64,000 bases of DNA from Chromera velia (taxonomy: Eukaryota; Sar; Chromeraceae). The stretch spans positions 14,575-78,574 of the forward strand of contig JAHBMJ010004707.1 of the NCBI GenBank assembly GCA_018398765.1, read 5' to 3'. The notes under the pieces are model-generated. The model was not told the origin of the DNA. It saw only the letters and a program-made list of their open reading frames with translations, and did no database searches. Positions 42,741 through 54,959 of the stretch are shown here, piece after piece. Position 1 is the first letter of the stretch. Each line of letters begins with the position of its first letter. The position numbers were made by a program, and so were the translations under genes.

Positions 42741-44713
42741 GTCACCGAGAAGGCAAAAGGGGGCAGTCTCCCCCGGGCAGAGGTCTTGAAAGAAATTGAA
42801 AAATGGTTTGAAAGCTTCCTACTTATAATAGATTCATTTCAATAATAAATATGAATGAATTTGAAACAAAAGACGCAGAAAAAACAGGGGCACCAGGCAA
42901 TGCCGGACATAAAAGACTCGCTAAAAGTCAAAGTAAAAGATTTTAGCATATAATAGCATAGTTTTGAGAAAAAACATTTTATGTGTTATAAGTGTATCAT
43001 AGGATCAGCTAGACGGGTCAAGTCGATGATTGAATCCGTATATTAAACCGTCAATATCGTTACATTACAATTATTTAATCATTGGTAATAACTAGGATAA
43101 TAATTTTAAAGGTGGTATTGTATAAGTGAGTGCCCGGCGCGCTTTGCATGCGGAAATGAAGAACAAATCCGAGTTTAATCCTCCATCCACCGATATCCGT
43201 ATGTAAGTGCTTGGCCGGCCATCCTGGGAACTCATGATCAGTCACCATTTTGAAGTAAGCCTGCTAGTAAGCCCGTGTGTCGGCAATTTAATTGAATGCT
43301 AGTGTTGTGGCCATACTTGGAACGCAATAGTCAAAGTGCCAGTTGGGAACACATTTTTTAACAATTTTTTATGCATACGCGGCTTTATCTAGGGCTTTAA
43401 AACATATTCATATCTAGACATACTCTAAACTTGAAAGACATACTGTATCATATACATACCTAGATATATACATACAGATTATAAATAACTAGGATAATAA
43501 TCTAGATAATAATACCTGATGATGATGATGATGATGATTGAGGGTTAAATCCTAGAAAAACTACCTAGAATAATACAATATTTATGCTATCATGATAGTA
43601 GTAGTTATTAATATTTTTCTAGACGTTTTTTTGTAAGGCATTTTATATTGTGGTTTGTATATGATACTAGTATCGATACGATCATCATTCGTAAAGTTTG
43701 AATCACGTGGCCAGCTCTAGGGCCAGCTATAGTATAGATAGCGAGTGTACTACTAGCAAATGCTTTAGTTAGCTACTGTTAGTAGTCAAAAGAATGATCG
43801 ATAGAACACACCAGAAGGTGCAAATTAAGAGAGCACATGCAGAAAGCAAAACAAAAGACAAAGCGCAACGCTAGGAAACCCTAAAAGAAATGACCTTAAA
43901 CGCATTCCCTCCCGAGTATGTTCTTCTCCGCTGAGTCGCAAAACTTCATGAACTCTTGGAAACGATCATTGTCGAGTTCCAATTTCCGGGGTCAGCTCTA
44001 ATTCATTTTCAGCCAGCTAGAGCTCACTGCCAAGCTAGGCTGTGTTGCACTCCCTTCCCGCGCTCCGCTGGTTAATCCCTAGACTGGTTCCTAGGCTGCT
44101 GCCCGCTCCTCGATCACTGTTCGATAATTCCTTTTGCTTAAAGACGTTCGGTTTCGATTTTGTTCTCGTTCACCTTCTTTTTGACTTTAATAATGAATTT
44201 CTTTGATTCTCTCTGGCTGGCAGTGCGCGTGACTTCCCTTCCTGCTGCTTTGCGCTTAATTCCCACCGTCGGCTTACCCCATGCACTTCTTGTTCATTGG
44301 GAATGTCTATCAACTAGCCCAGAGCTGCCTGGTACATCGATCCTTCTTCCTTTTTGTTTTGTAAATCATTCATCGTCAAGCTTCAAGCTTAATTCCCTTC
44401 CGTGTTTGGTCGACACGAACCGACTCAATTCTTCTTGTTCCCCCGACCCCACCCCCTCAGAACCCACTCTGCTGATCATCAATCGATCAATGAATCAATC
44501 AATCAAAACACACATGCAAATGTCACAGCTGATTCCGAACTTTGAATTCATGCCTGCATGCATGCAGGTGCATGGGCTTTCTTCAATTTAATTCTCACTA
44601 AGGGACCACAGAGAAAAATCAATGTATGTACATGCACACCATCTTGTCTCCATGCTTTCTAAGAAACTCAAAGCAGAGGGACGGACGCATGCCATTGAAA
44701 TGATCTGATCGGT
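42741..44713. other. AT-rich intergenic DNA
   Basis: Nothing readable except a GAT trinucleotide run (43516-43538) and a short stretch at 43708-43740 (GTGGCCAGCTCTAGGGCCAGC) resembling the repeat at 21450-21480. A 143-codon plus ORF at 44160-44591 has no family resemblance. Confidence 0.5.
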
Positions 44714-45505
44714 TCACAAGTCGATGCACTCCTGTGTCTCTGGAAGCGTCTGCCCTCCATCCACTACCAGAGCCTGTCCGGTAATGAAGGAAGAGGACGG
44801 CTGTGCGAAGAAGAGAGCGGCGTTCCCTATGTCCTCAACCTCACCCAGTCTCTTCAGGGGAATGCTACCCTTCATGCTGCTCAGATAGGCCTCTCCCATA
44901 TCTTGCAGGCCCTCAGTGAAGATGTTGCCTGGAAGAATTGCGTTGACTGTAATCTTCTCTCGGGCAAACTCAAGAGCGGCAGTGCGCATGAACCCCAGCT
45001 GGGCCGCCTTTGTTGCTCCATAGTGAGTCCACCCGGGATATCCCGTGATCGGCCCTGTGATAGAGGAAGTGATTACAATCCGACCCGCGGAGCTTTTTTT
45101 GAGCTCCCCCATGCACGCCTTCACGCTGTGCATTGTGCCCTTCACATTCACATCAAACATCTGGTCCCACTGCTTCTCTGACATCTCTTCGAGCTTGGCG
45201 GATGGGAACATCCCAGCGTTTGCACAGAGTACATCCAAACCACCAAATTCCTCTACCACCTTGGCCACTACTCCCTTCATCGACTCTCCACTGGTGACGT
45301 CTCCCTGAACAAACACAACCTTCGGGTTTCCCGTCTCCTCTCGGAGAGACGTCTCCGCCGCCTTCCCGCTCTCCGCGTTTCTCGCTGAAATGGCCACATT
45401 GTACCCGTTCTTCGCAAACACGCTGGCGATGCCCCGCCCAATGCCCAGAGACCCTCCAGTGACGAGCACAGTCCTGCTGCCCGAACCCCCACAGGCTTCT
45501 GTCAT
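44714..45505 (-). CDS. Short-chain dehydrogenase/reductase, intronless
   Basis: A complete 263-residue classical SDR from ATG 45503-45505. The Rossmann nucleotide loop is TGGSLGIG (residues ~17-24); the arginine in ISARN near the end of the second strand favours NADP(H). NAG (~94-96) stabilises the core, and the catalytic Ser of ITSSITG and the YGATK Tyr-Lys pair are in place, with PGNIFTEG after them and a C-terminal VVDGGQTLPE. The length and wording are close to bacterial FabG/UcpA-type oxidoreductases. The substrate cannot be read from sequence. It has no introns, no targeting extension and no microsatellites, unlike the multi-exon genes around it, which suggests acquisition from a bacterium or a retrocopy. 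It diverges from the kinesin gene. Confidence 0.93.
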   Translation of the reverse strand: MTEACGGSGSRTVLVTGGSLGIGRGIASVFAKNGYNVAISARNAESGKAAETSLREETGNPKVVFVQGDVTSGESMKGVVAKVVEEFGGLDVLCANAGMFPSAKLEEMSEKQWDQMFDVNVKGTMHSVKACMGELKKSSAGRIVITSSITGPITGYPGWTHYGATKAAQLGFMRTAALEFAREKITVNAILPGNIFTEGLQDMGEAYLSSMKGSIPLKRLGEVEDIGNAALFFAQPSSSFITGQALVVDGGQTLPETQECIDL

Positions 45506-46094
45506 GACTTATCTATTAATATCAATGCGTCAATTCTCGAGCATGCGAAGTCGATCTCTAGCTGCTATAAGTGCATACCTGCCAATACCTGTGCACACAC
45601 TCTCGTCCAGCCCTCTACGCTTGGGCAAGTTTCCTGTCGGTCAGATCTAAGTCAGAAATCAGTCAGAGCCATTTGCAATAATATGAGGAATGATGTGCCA
45701 CAATTGCATCTGTCACACCATCCGGAGACGCTTGGAGACGGCATGGAGACGGAAAGAGACGCACGGCGAGACCTATAGCTATAGCTTTATTTGCTTTCTC
45801 AGCCGCTGCGCATGCATGCATGGGGGCCGCGCGCGCCGCGCCGCGCCTGCATGCCCGCGATTGCCCGCGTTCCTCGCAGGCTGCTATGTCACAAATAGCC
45901 ACTAGGCTCGGGTATATCGGAGGCCTTTGCTGTCGGGTATATCGTGTCTGTAGCTAGAGAGCCATTTTAGGCTCACGACCGATATAGCGTAGATCGTTTT
46001 GTAATCCACGGACGAACCTCCCTGAACTGAACCTAAGTGCCATTTGAAAAAATATTATCAAGATCATCTCTATCTACGACATCTTTTTTCAAGA

Positions 46095-46123
46095 GACCGT
46101 CCACGCCTACGGCGTAGACGGTC
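46095..46123. repeat. Near-perfect 29-bp hairpin
   Basis: GACCGTCCACGCC, a TAC loop, then GGCGTAGACGGTC: a 13-bp stem with one mismatch. Variants of half the stem (GGCGTAGAC, CACCGTCCA) recur within the next 80 bases. It is intergenic, between the SDR and kinesin genes. Confidence 0.7.
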
Positions 46124-46487
46124 AAAACACCGTCCAGATATGTGGCTTTGGGTTTTAAGATATCATAAATGATCCGTGCTTGCGGCGTAGACTTTCAAGC
46201 TTATCTAAAAATGCGGCCTGAACTTTCAAGTGGTAATTAGGTTTAGGGAGGTTATCGGACAACTCGAACCGCAACCCCTCTGAGCTAATCATAGCTAACG
46301 TCACCACCGCTATCAACTCGTGCGGACAGATCTAGTCTGCCGGATGGGTGAGTGGGGTGTATGTGTGACTACCCATGATTATGAGGGGAAAAAAGTGGTG
46401 GGAGGGCGGGCAAATAAAAAAAGAACTTCGATCTAGACTTCGATTTGATAATCGAGTCCGTCGCGATGAGATAAGGAGGTGGAGTTC

Positions 46488-46709
46488 TTAGCCAGCTAAG
46501 TGAGGCTTAGCTGCTTTCTCCAGCTTTCTGTCGAATCGGTCTGTCAACAGCTCGAAATTTCCCGTCTCGTAGCGTTTGACGCTGCGCGCGGGGATAATTT
46601 CGTGAGGCCGGTCCTTGGGCCCTAAGCCCGCGGAATCGGCTAACTCGCTGAGCCTGGCGAGGAACCCCGGCTTTCGCACGCGGAGCCTGCTAACGCCGAC
46701 ACATTCCAT
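46488..46709 (-). CDS. Small hypothetical ORF, 73 codons
   Basis: It runs from ATG 46707-46709 and encodes a basic, non-repetitive peptide with a plausible composition (FLARLSELADSAGLGPKD, YETGNFELLTDRFDRKL). A CTGCAG directly upstream could be an acceptor, making this a last exon. The family is unrecognised and there is no supporting homology in the window. Confidence 0.25.
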   Translation of the reverse strand: MECVGVSRLRVRKPGFLARLSELADSAGLGPKDRPHEIIPARSVKRYETGNFELLTDRFDRKLEKAAKPHLAG

Positions 46710-46979
46710 GCCTGCAGCCCCGGCGCGCGCGGTCGGCTTGCCATTGCTTGGCTGAGCTTGGATCGCTCACTGCCAGCATGCTGCCAGCATCTGCCAGCTG
46801 AGTAGAATCTCAGCAGATGGCAGCTCGATGGCAGTCGTGGTTGGAATATTAATATATCAGGTGTGCCCTTAAGAGTCTTCCGCAAGAAAAAACAGAAAAT
46901 CCTTTGTGTGTGCGCGGGCAACACAGTTAGCCGTCGGACCGTCTCTTTTTCTCGAGCCGAAGAGAACGCGGTGACAAAC

Positions 46980-49007
46980 ATGGAAACGCCCATGCTTCCG
47001 ACAGAGGAAGACCGTGAAGTGCAGGGAGCAGAGGAACAAAATGATGTGGACCTCTCACGGGACGCTAGGCACGTCAACACAGAGGCATGGCGAAAGCAAG
47101 AGGCCAACTGGGGTCAGTGTGTTGAATTCCTCCGTGATTTCTTCAATTTGGTTTGCAGTGCTCTCAAAGAAAGCCTATGCCTTGAATACCACTTTTCGTG
47201 AATGCAACACTGATGCAAGGCACGTCTGTGAATCACATACTTTGCCGTCGCTCTTTGTTGAGTATCTTCCTTCGGTTTCTCTGTTTGCTTGTCACGTGCC
47301 CACCTCTCAGTCTGCCGTCTCTCTTTGAGTCGGGCGATCTTGCGGCTCCCAGGCATCCCCGCTTCTCCTTCTATCCCACTCTGGCTTTGTCGTTTCCCCT
47401 GCCTCCTCCATTTTTCTTCCTCTCTCCCCCCCCCCCCCNCCCCCACACACACAAATGCGAGGATCTGGCCCACCCACTTCAGTCATGCCCGTTCTCGCGT
47501 TTGACGGATGTGAGGCTGCGCTGGGTGCCGTCTCGTTTCTGCCAATTCCTCTTTGCATTTCCTTAGCCAAAGGCTGTGGATCAGCATTGCATGTGTGAAT
47601 GGGAAACAGAAGGAAGGTGCGATGCTCGCTTGCTTCCTTGCTTCTTTCTACTTGGCCAGTGGCCTGGGTGCTGACTGCATGATCCTTGTTGACGTATCAT
47701 CACTTTTGAGAAATTTATTGGAAACCATGTGGAAGATTGACATGGATATTGATCGAATTAAACAAACACTGCAGCCGGAGACTACGATGGAAGACAGCAC
47801 TGGTCCCTTAGAGAGACCTACCAACGGTACAGGGAGAGAATCATGGGGGGGCAGGAAGACTTCTATAAGGTCGCGGCGATGCTCCACGCACAGGCAGCGC
47901 CCCAGTCCCGTATGTACTGGGTGGACACGCCGCTGCTGGCGCGCTTTGCGGATTTCGCTTTTTTCCAAGGTGACGTTGTTCACTTTTTGTCGGAGTCTTG
48001 TGGACAGACACAGAGGGTGCAAGAGGGGGGGGGAGAAGAAAGAGGAATTGCGATGCTGCAAAATGAGGCAGGGGAGCAGAAGCAAAAAGGAAGGGACGGC
48101 TTGAGCCGCCTCCGCCTGGTGGCGAGGAAGCGGCCGCTGCTTTCTTTCGAGGTTGCCAGGGGGGAATGGAACTGCGTGAAGAGGGACCCGATGGAGGAGG
48201 AGTGCGGGGTGTGTGTCTCGGAGGGGGGGACGGCTGCAGCAGAGGTTGAGCTGCCCTCCGAGGAACAAGCAGAGCGAGATGATGATAGAGCAGGCCAAAA
48301 GAAGGGGGCTTCCTCTCTTGTGTGCCATGAGGGCAGATTGACCCGAACAGGCCGTCGGCTGCAGTTGGTACATCGTCGTTTCGCTGTGGATTCTTTTTTT
48401 GAAGAGGACACCGACAATTTCGAATTCTACACGCACACCCTCCGACCTCTTTTCGAGCACGCAGTCGGCCAGGCGGGGAATGGGACGATTGTGTGTTACG
48501 GCCAGACGGGCACAGGCAAGACGCACAGTTTCAATGGATGCTGGAACCATCTTTTGTCCCACGTCGGAGAGACAGAGGCGATCGGTGCCGTGGAGTTGTG
48601 TTTCTTTGAGGTCCTAGGGCGTCGTTGTTTCGACTTACTGCAGGTAGGCGGTAGGGAAGGCCTCCGATCGTGCAGAACGCATGGAAGAGGTTGAGGGGAT
48701 GTCGCGTGGAGATATGTAAGTGTGTGAGATGGAAGGGAAGTAGATACGCTGTACCACACTTCTTTTGTAGAGATCAGATGCACACATACCTGCACACGAA
48801 TGCCACAATGACACAAAAAGAATCAAAGAATGGATGAAAGAGTGGATGAGTCAATGATGGAAGGAAGCAAGGAAGAAAGGAAGAGACACGGTAACGAGCA
48901 CAGAAACAGAAGGAAGAAAGGAAGGAAGACCGACAGATGCTCAGAGAGTGTTGGCGCCACTCTTCTGCAGTTTCATGTTGGGCCATCCATTTGGTCTCTC
49001 ACGAAGG

Positions 49008-49049
<42 letters not shown>

Positions 49050-49762
49050 GGTGCATTTGCCTCACAGTCTTGGCTGGGCCTACAAACGTACCCAAGTGTT
49101 CTTTCTGGTGTTTGACCTTTGGGGTGCAGTGCGCGGATCGAAGAAATTTGTCCTCATCTCTTTGTGTGTGTACGTGTGTGTGTGTGTTCGTGAATGTGGT
49201 GAATTTGCGGACCCCTTGCAGGACCGAAAAGAGTTTCCTCTCCGTACCGATGGGGAGGGACGAGTGCACCCGCGAGGGGTTCGACGTGTGCGTCGCTCCC
49301 TCGGCTCTCTGAAGGGGCAGAGGACTGGCCGGGTGGGAGGACAAGAAAGAGAAAGAGAAACAGAAGGAGATTCTCAGAGAGAAGGGAAAGGGGGGGGGGA
49401 GGAAGAAGAGGAGTCACGAGAGGGTCTGAGATGTGTTGAGGATGCAGTGAGAGGAGCCCTGGCACTTCGTCGTTCTGCCCCGACAGAGAGGAACCCGATG
49501 TCGAGCAGGTCAGTAACTGTATGTCGGCATGATCACAAAAAAGAAGAGAAGAGCCCGGAAGGAAGAAAAGTCACATTGAATGTCGTTTTCTGGACTTCGA
49601 TCGGTTCGACAACAGAAGATGAATCGGTTGGTTGTAGGGGATGACTTTTTTTCGACTTCAGATTTGGTTGTGTTCACAGAGAGAGAGAGAAACCGGCACA
49701 TGGAGGGATTGTCTGTTCAAATAAGGTCACGTTGACATTCAGAGGCAAATCTAGCCTCTTCA

Positions 49763-49803
<41 letters not shown>

Positions 49804-49981
49804 TCTGTGTGTGTGTGTGTGTGACGGTCTTTCTTGTTCTGCTCTGCTTTTTTTTGGAGCGTCTTTTCTACCTCTCTTCTTTGTCCTGTAGCGTGTTTTC
49901 TACCTCTCTTCTTTGTCCTGTTTCTGACTCTTGCCTCCGTTTTCTCTTCCTTCCCATCAGATCACCCAAATGTCATCTGAG

Positions 49982-50021
<40 letters not shown>

Positions 50022-50240
50022 AACAGAGTACAACCATTTTGTCAGGGTATCACATCTCTCAAGAAACTCTTTTTGAGGCCGGATCGATGCCTTCCATCCT
50101 TTTTTTGCTTTGTTGCAGACTGATGAAAGTCGTTCTCTCCTTTCTGTAGGGTCGTCCTTTGGTGTGCCTTTTTCAATCTTTTCCCCTCAACATTATCGCT
50201 TGCCTATGATCGTGTGCTCGCCCGCTTTTCTACTTGTTGG

Positions 50241-50272
<32 letters not shown>

Positions 50273-53200
50273 GTCTCTCTGTCTCTCTCTCCAGAATGCG
50301 AGCTCACTTGTTTTGAAACCTGCTCCTGCCCTCCACCGTTGAGTGGCTGACTGCAGAAGCCACGCGATCTTCGAACTCCGTCTCCTGGAGTCCATCAAGC
50401 ACGCAGAAGACAAAGAAAGAGAGAAGGAGAAGGAGGGCCAGCCTGAGGAGAGAAGGGAAAGGGAAAGGAGGACGTTGGGAACACTGCGTCTGGTGGATCT
50501 CGCAGGGTCGGAGAGAAACTACGAGACACACGGAATGACTGCGGCAGAGCACAGAAGGTTTGCGGAGATCAACGCGTCGCTTATGGCCCTCAAGGAGTGT
50601 TTTCGTGCCATGGCCGTGCGGCCATCTCCACCACCGCAAGCACAAGCGCAGGTCCAAAGAGAAAGTGAAAAGACGAGTACAAAAAGAGGGGGAGGGGACG
50701 GGAAGCAGAGCAAAAGAACACCGCACTCCAAGCGAATCCCGTTCAGGTCTTCAAGCCTCACCCAGGTAGGGCCGATCATCTAAGAGTATAGAGATGCAAT
50801 GGGAACAGAGAAGGAAATGATGGAACAGTGGGAAACTGATGGATTCTCGTGGAGGTCTTTTCTCCTCTTTTTGTGGCTTCGTTCTTTGATTCCTCTTTCC
50901 CTCCATGTTTTGCTCTTTCTGTTTCTGAAAGCGCTGCGTCATATATTCCTTTCCACCTTTGTAGGCAGGGATTTCATTGTCCCCCATCGGATCCAGATCA
51001 ACGTTATTTGGAGATCTAGAGCAGAACCCTCGATACCGCCTTGGGTCGCATTATGAGCTCAGATTTTATGCTTAGATCACAAGTGAGAGCCAAAAGGACC
51101 TTTATTTGCTTCTGGTCTTCCATTCTTTCTCGAGCTCTTTTCGTTTGTTTGGAACCATGCAGCTCCATTCCTGTGGAAGACTCAGTGTGGTGTCCATAGC
51201 AACTATAGTGTGCTTGGAAACAAAGATTCATATGTGTATGGTATGTTGGTGCAGGTGCTGCGGTCGTGTTTTGAGGAGGAGAATCATCAGACCGTGATCG
51301 TGGCAACTCTTTCACCGACAGCCACGGACCTCATCCACACGTGTAACTCACTCAACCACGTCAGTCAGTCAGTCAGTAAGTCACCGAGTCACTTATTCGG
51401 GATGGAATGAGGACAAACTCGGCCTCTCTGGTCGACTAGTCCGTGCAGTTCTCTTTTCGTTTCCTGGTTTTCAGCTTTGTGCTCGTTCAAAATTCAGGAG
51501 GAAGGACCAGATTCCCTTCCAGTCTTGGGGTACTTTACCATGCAGCTCCTTGATTGGGTAGACGGTCTTTCTTGTTCTACTCTGTTTTTTTTTTTTTTCG
51601 TTTTTTCTACCTCTCTCATTTGTTCTGTTTCTGACTCTTGCCTCCGTTTTCTTTTCCTTCCCTTCAGGTCACCCAAATGTCATCTGAGCTGTCGTCCCGG
51701 AGGTCGGAGGTTCGAGTCGAGTTGCCTCTCCTGAGCCTGACCTCGAAGGGGAACGACGTGGACAGGAGGCCGATGAGGGAGTGGACTCCCGAAGAGGTCG
51801 GTCGGCCTGCCTGTCTGCTGGTGTATGTCTGTCTGTCTGTTTGTCTGCTTGTCTGTCTGGAGACTGCAGTGTGCATGAACGGAAGTTGACTGACCGTCTT
51901 TCCTCTCTGTGCGTGATCGCACTTAAAGGTTGTGGAAAGAATTTGTATTGCATTGATGAGGAAGCAGAAGAACCGAAGCGTGGGGAGGGAACCGGTCGAG
52001 AGACGAGAAAGGATCTTGACCCTCTATCTGCTTCTTCTCCTGCACACTTTCTCTTTTTTTCCGTTCGCTCTTCTGTTTGCTGATGAATTAATTCATTTGC
52101 GTGAGAAAGTCTCGTTGGGTGTCTGAGTGATGATGCAACCACTTGAGTGAGTGTAGCCTTCTTTTCGCTCTCACTCGCTCCTGCCTTTTTCACTTCCCCC
52201 CTCTTCAATTATCATTCTTTCGTTCAGGTGACCTTGTGGGTCCGTTCTGTCCGAGGCGGACGTTTTGCTTCTCTCGAACTGCCCCCGGCCCTCAATGGAA
52301 AAGGTCCGCCCGCTTCTCCCTCGATCCTCTCCTCCATCTCTCTCTCTCTCTCTCTTTCGATGTGTCTCTGTCTTGCAATTGACTGACAGACATTGCAATG
52401 CATGGAAGGTTGCCGCTCTGCCCTTCCTTTTCTTGCGTTTAAACTGATCATTTTTTGAATCTTGTCACTGGTCCTCCTATCCATCGCGCCTCCTCGACGT
52501 GTCTGTCTGGCCAATACTCTTTACCGCGCTTCCTTGTGACAAAGCTCTCCTCTCCCGTCTTCCTGCCAAGAAAACGAGGTGCACATTTCCCCACCGACTG
52601 TCACAAACGAAGTTCTGCAAGCTGCTTGCTGCACATGATTGGCCATACCAGAACCGTGTTCGTATTTATTCTTTCACTGTCTTTTTGCGACTCATACGTG
52701 CAGCTCTATCCCGTCTGTCTCCAACAAACTTCGTCCAGCTATTCGAGACCGCTCAGCTCCGCGCGGCGCGTGCAGAGAAAGAGGGGGCTGCGTGGAACGA
52801 GGCCGCCTTCTCCTTGTCGGCAGACCAGCCCGGGCCGGTGGGGGGGGGGGAGAGTGGCGGGGGCAGTGGCAGCGCCACCGTCTCTGACGAAATCTCGGCA
52901 GGAAGCAGAAAAATTGGCAGGGCCCTCTACGTCACGGTCCGACGGCACCTTGCCAAAGAAGCTCAGATGGCAGCGCAGCAATCTCAAAAGCGGGTGGAGC
53001 ACACCTCGAGCAACACTTCCAATTCTTCGTCCTCTCTGAGCGCGACCCCCGTCGATACCCTCCAAGCCTCAGATGGCAGCGCGGACAGGGGAGGGCCGTC
53101 GAGACACACTCCCTCGACAGAGACGGACATCGACGAGGGGGCAGAGGCAGACCTGGCTGGATGGGAGGATTTGCGCCCGCAGATAGAGGGCGGGAGGGCG

Positions 53201-53380
53201 GCAGGTGGGGAAGAGGACGGAGCTCCGGAGGCTGCGGCAGGCGGCCAGGGCGTGGGATTGGGAGGAGTTGGAGTTCCTTTTTGGACGCCTCCGATGGGTT
53301 CGACAGATGAAGATGAGAGGTGGGCACGGGAGGTGGAGAGGAAAATAGCAGCCCTGCGACTGCAGGTGCCATCTGGGTAG
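46980..53380 (+). CDS. Kinesin-13-type motor with C-terminal SAM-like domain, eight exons
   Basis: Exons 46980-47112, 47775-48643, 49222-49508, 50357-50765, 51255-51359, 51668-51796, 52228-52303 and 52704-53380 give 894 residues with all phases consistent. Motor landmarks: RLVARKRPLLS, GQTGTGKTHSF (P-loop), SSR-SHAIFEL (switch I, split by intron 3), LRLVDLAGSE (switch II), AEINASLMALKECFRAM (the kinesin-13 ALKECIRA signature) and RIPFRSSSLTQ-VLRSCF across intron 4. Glu/Lys-rich and Gly-rich inserts interrupt the motor. Residues ~650-700 spell a SAM-like domain across introns 6 and 7: REWTPEE, VTLWVRSVRGGRFASLEL, GKALSRLSPTNFVQLF. The tail is Ser/Gly-rich. Kinesin-13 proteins depolymerise microtubules in mitosis and flagella; SAM domains mediate oligomerisation. 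ATG 46980 is the first in exon 1. Confidence 0.9.
49012..49047. repeat. CT microsatellite in kinesin intron 2
   Basis: A pure CT run. A second CT run passing into GT lies at 49768-49822 in intron 3. Confidence 0.9.
49823..49982 (+). repeat. Duplicated intron tail plus exon-6 start inside kinesin intron 3
   Basis: It matches 51561-51689 from GACGGTCTTTCTTGTTCT through the pyrimidine tract and CATCAG acceptor to the first 22 bases of exon 6 (49961-49982, one mismatch). The copy also contains an internal repeat of TCTACCTCTCTTCTTTGTCC. After the exon-like part it runs directly into a CA/GA microsatellite. Confidence 0.88.
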
Positions 53381-54102
53381 GCTCGAAGAGGAAGGATAGA
53401 AATCTCTCGTGGATGGATGGAGGGGGTGAGGGGACGTGTTCATAGGCAGAGGATTGAGGGAAGGCAAGTAAGGTGCGTGGGGAAATTAAAGAGAGGAGTC
53501 GAAGGAATAGTGTGACTCGATCGCGCCCGTTGGTTGACAAGAGGGCCTGCGGAGGGAGCGCCTCTCTCTCTGTCTTTTGTTTGTTGCTTTTGTCTGCTCA
53601 CTTCTGTGCGTGTTTGTCTGAATGGGTGAAAGAGAGAACAGGAGGAGTGAAATGGAATAGTCGGTAGTCTGTGCGCAAGCAGCGCAAGACTGACCGACCC
53701 TCCATGCAGAGGGCGGGGGTAGGAATAGACAGACAGAGAACAACCACGTGTGGGCAAGATGAAGGTGGGTGAAAAAATGAAGGTGCATCAATCTTCATTC
53801 CTGTGTGGCATCAATCAACGTGACATTTTGAAGGTGGAGGGGGACACGTAGGGCACCCCAGGTGCCACCCCTTGCTGCAGGATGCTGCAGGAAGGCGTAG
53901 CTGCGCAAATACATTCAGCAGGCTCAGCAGATTCATTGTATTCATGGGGCCAGAATCCCGCCAGATGGGCAATGCTAGGGGCAATGATGGCTTGAATCGG
54001 CTTCAGAAAGTTCGATGAATAGCTGTGACAAACATTTATCATACTTTCATATAGCCTAAGTTTCAAAAAGATCGATGAAAACACTAGTGCAAGCAACTAG
54101 GT
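53381..54102. other. Kinesin 3' flank
   Basis: No gene is supported. A minus ORF (53815-54096, 93 codons) has no recognised family. Confidence 0.4.
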
Positions 54103-54466
54103 ATAAACCGTTTACAATTCAAAACTTGATCACATTGGGTCACTTCGATCGCCTTTCTATAGTGCTCTGTCTGTTGAATGTAGCAACCACAAACTCTGTG
54201 TACATGACTCTTACATTCGGTGTGTTGATGACTTCATGCATAGGCTTTCTTCATATGCCAAGTGGCTGGATGAAAGAGAATTCCTGCACTGCCTGGCTGA
54301 GCTGGAATCTATTAATTTAAATGATTGTAACTGTCCACTCCCCGGTGCAAGTACATCTGAACTCTTCATGATTGAAGACTTCATCCGTAATATCATTCGA
54401 TCGCTTCTACGCTCGCATCCGGTCTGTCTCTTTGATGCCTGTCTCCCTATTCTAGAAAGTGATTAA
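54103..54466 (+). CDS. Hypothetical ORF related to the 3' part of the LINE region
   Basis: The frame is open from about 54103 to the stop at 54464-54466, but its first ATG is at 54236. It encodes a Cys/Leu-rich peptide with KLCVHDSYIRCVDDFMHRLS and WLDEREFLHCLAELESI. The same pattern (KLC, RCVDDFIHRLS, W, FL) is encoded on the minus strand at about 16500-16385. It could be a repeat-borne coding fragment or a gene remnant. The function is unknown. Confidence 0.35.
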
Positions 54467-54959
54467 CTGATCAACTCCACCGGCGACTTAAACAACCATG
54501 CATGTATGTGCCGACCGGGAGCTTAGCGCTCCAACTGGGGTTAGGCATCCTCTAACTAACTAGCTATAGATCCCTGAGCTAGCTTAGTACTGTTAGTAGG
54601 CCCTGAAAATTATCCCTACCCGACTTTAGCTCTGAGTGGGCCGATTTGGCCCCCTAATTCAAGGCCATCATAATCTGGCTAAATTCCCCCCAGGCTAAGC
54701 GGCTATACCAAAGAGCTTAAATTCAAGTTTGCTTCCGAGTCTGTAGCGCTCTCTGGCCTGCCAAGACTCTAGCCATGCCGGTGGGGTCCCTTTTGCATGA
54801 ATAGGATAAAAGTGTTAGTAGTATATATCAATAGTAGTCCTGATTTATAATTAAGACTGTGTACTTTAAATAAAAAATATAAAATTTTGTTACTGGTTTT
54901 GAACTAGTAAATTTTAGGATTATTTTACAGTATGCCTGTAGTATGATGATGCCATTTGT
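54467..54959. other. AT-rich intergenic DNA
   Basis: No gene or clear repeat is seen. Confidence 0.5.

Noticed and set aside
52499-52703. Upstream part of the last kinesin ORF as coding
   Set aside because: It precedes the GTGCAG acceptor at 52703 and breaks the SAM-like pattern, which is continuous if it is spliced out.
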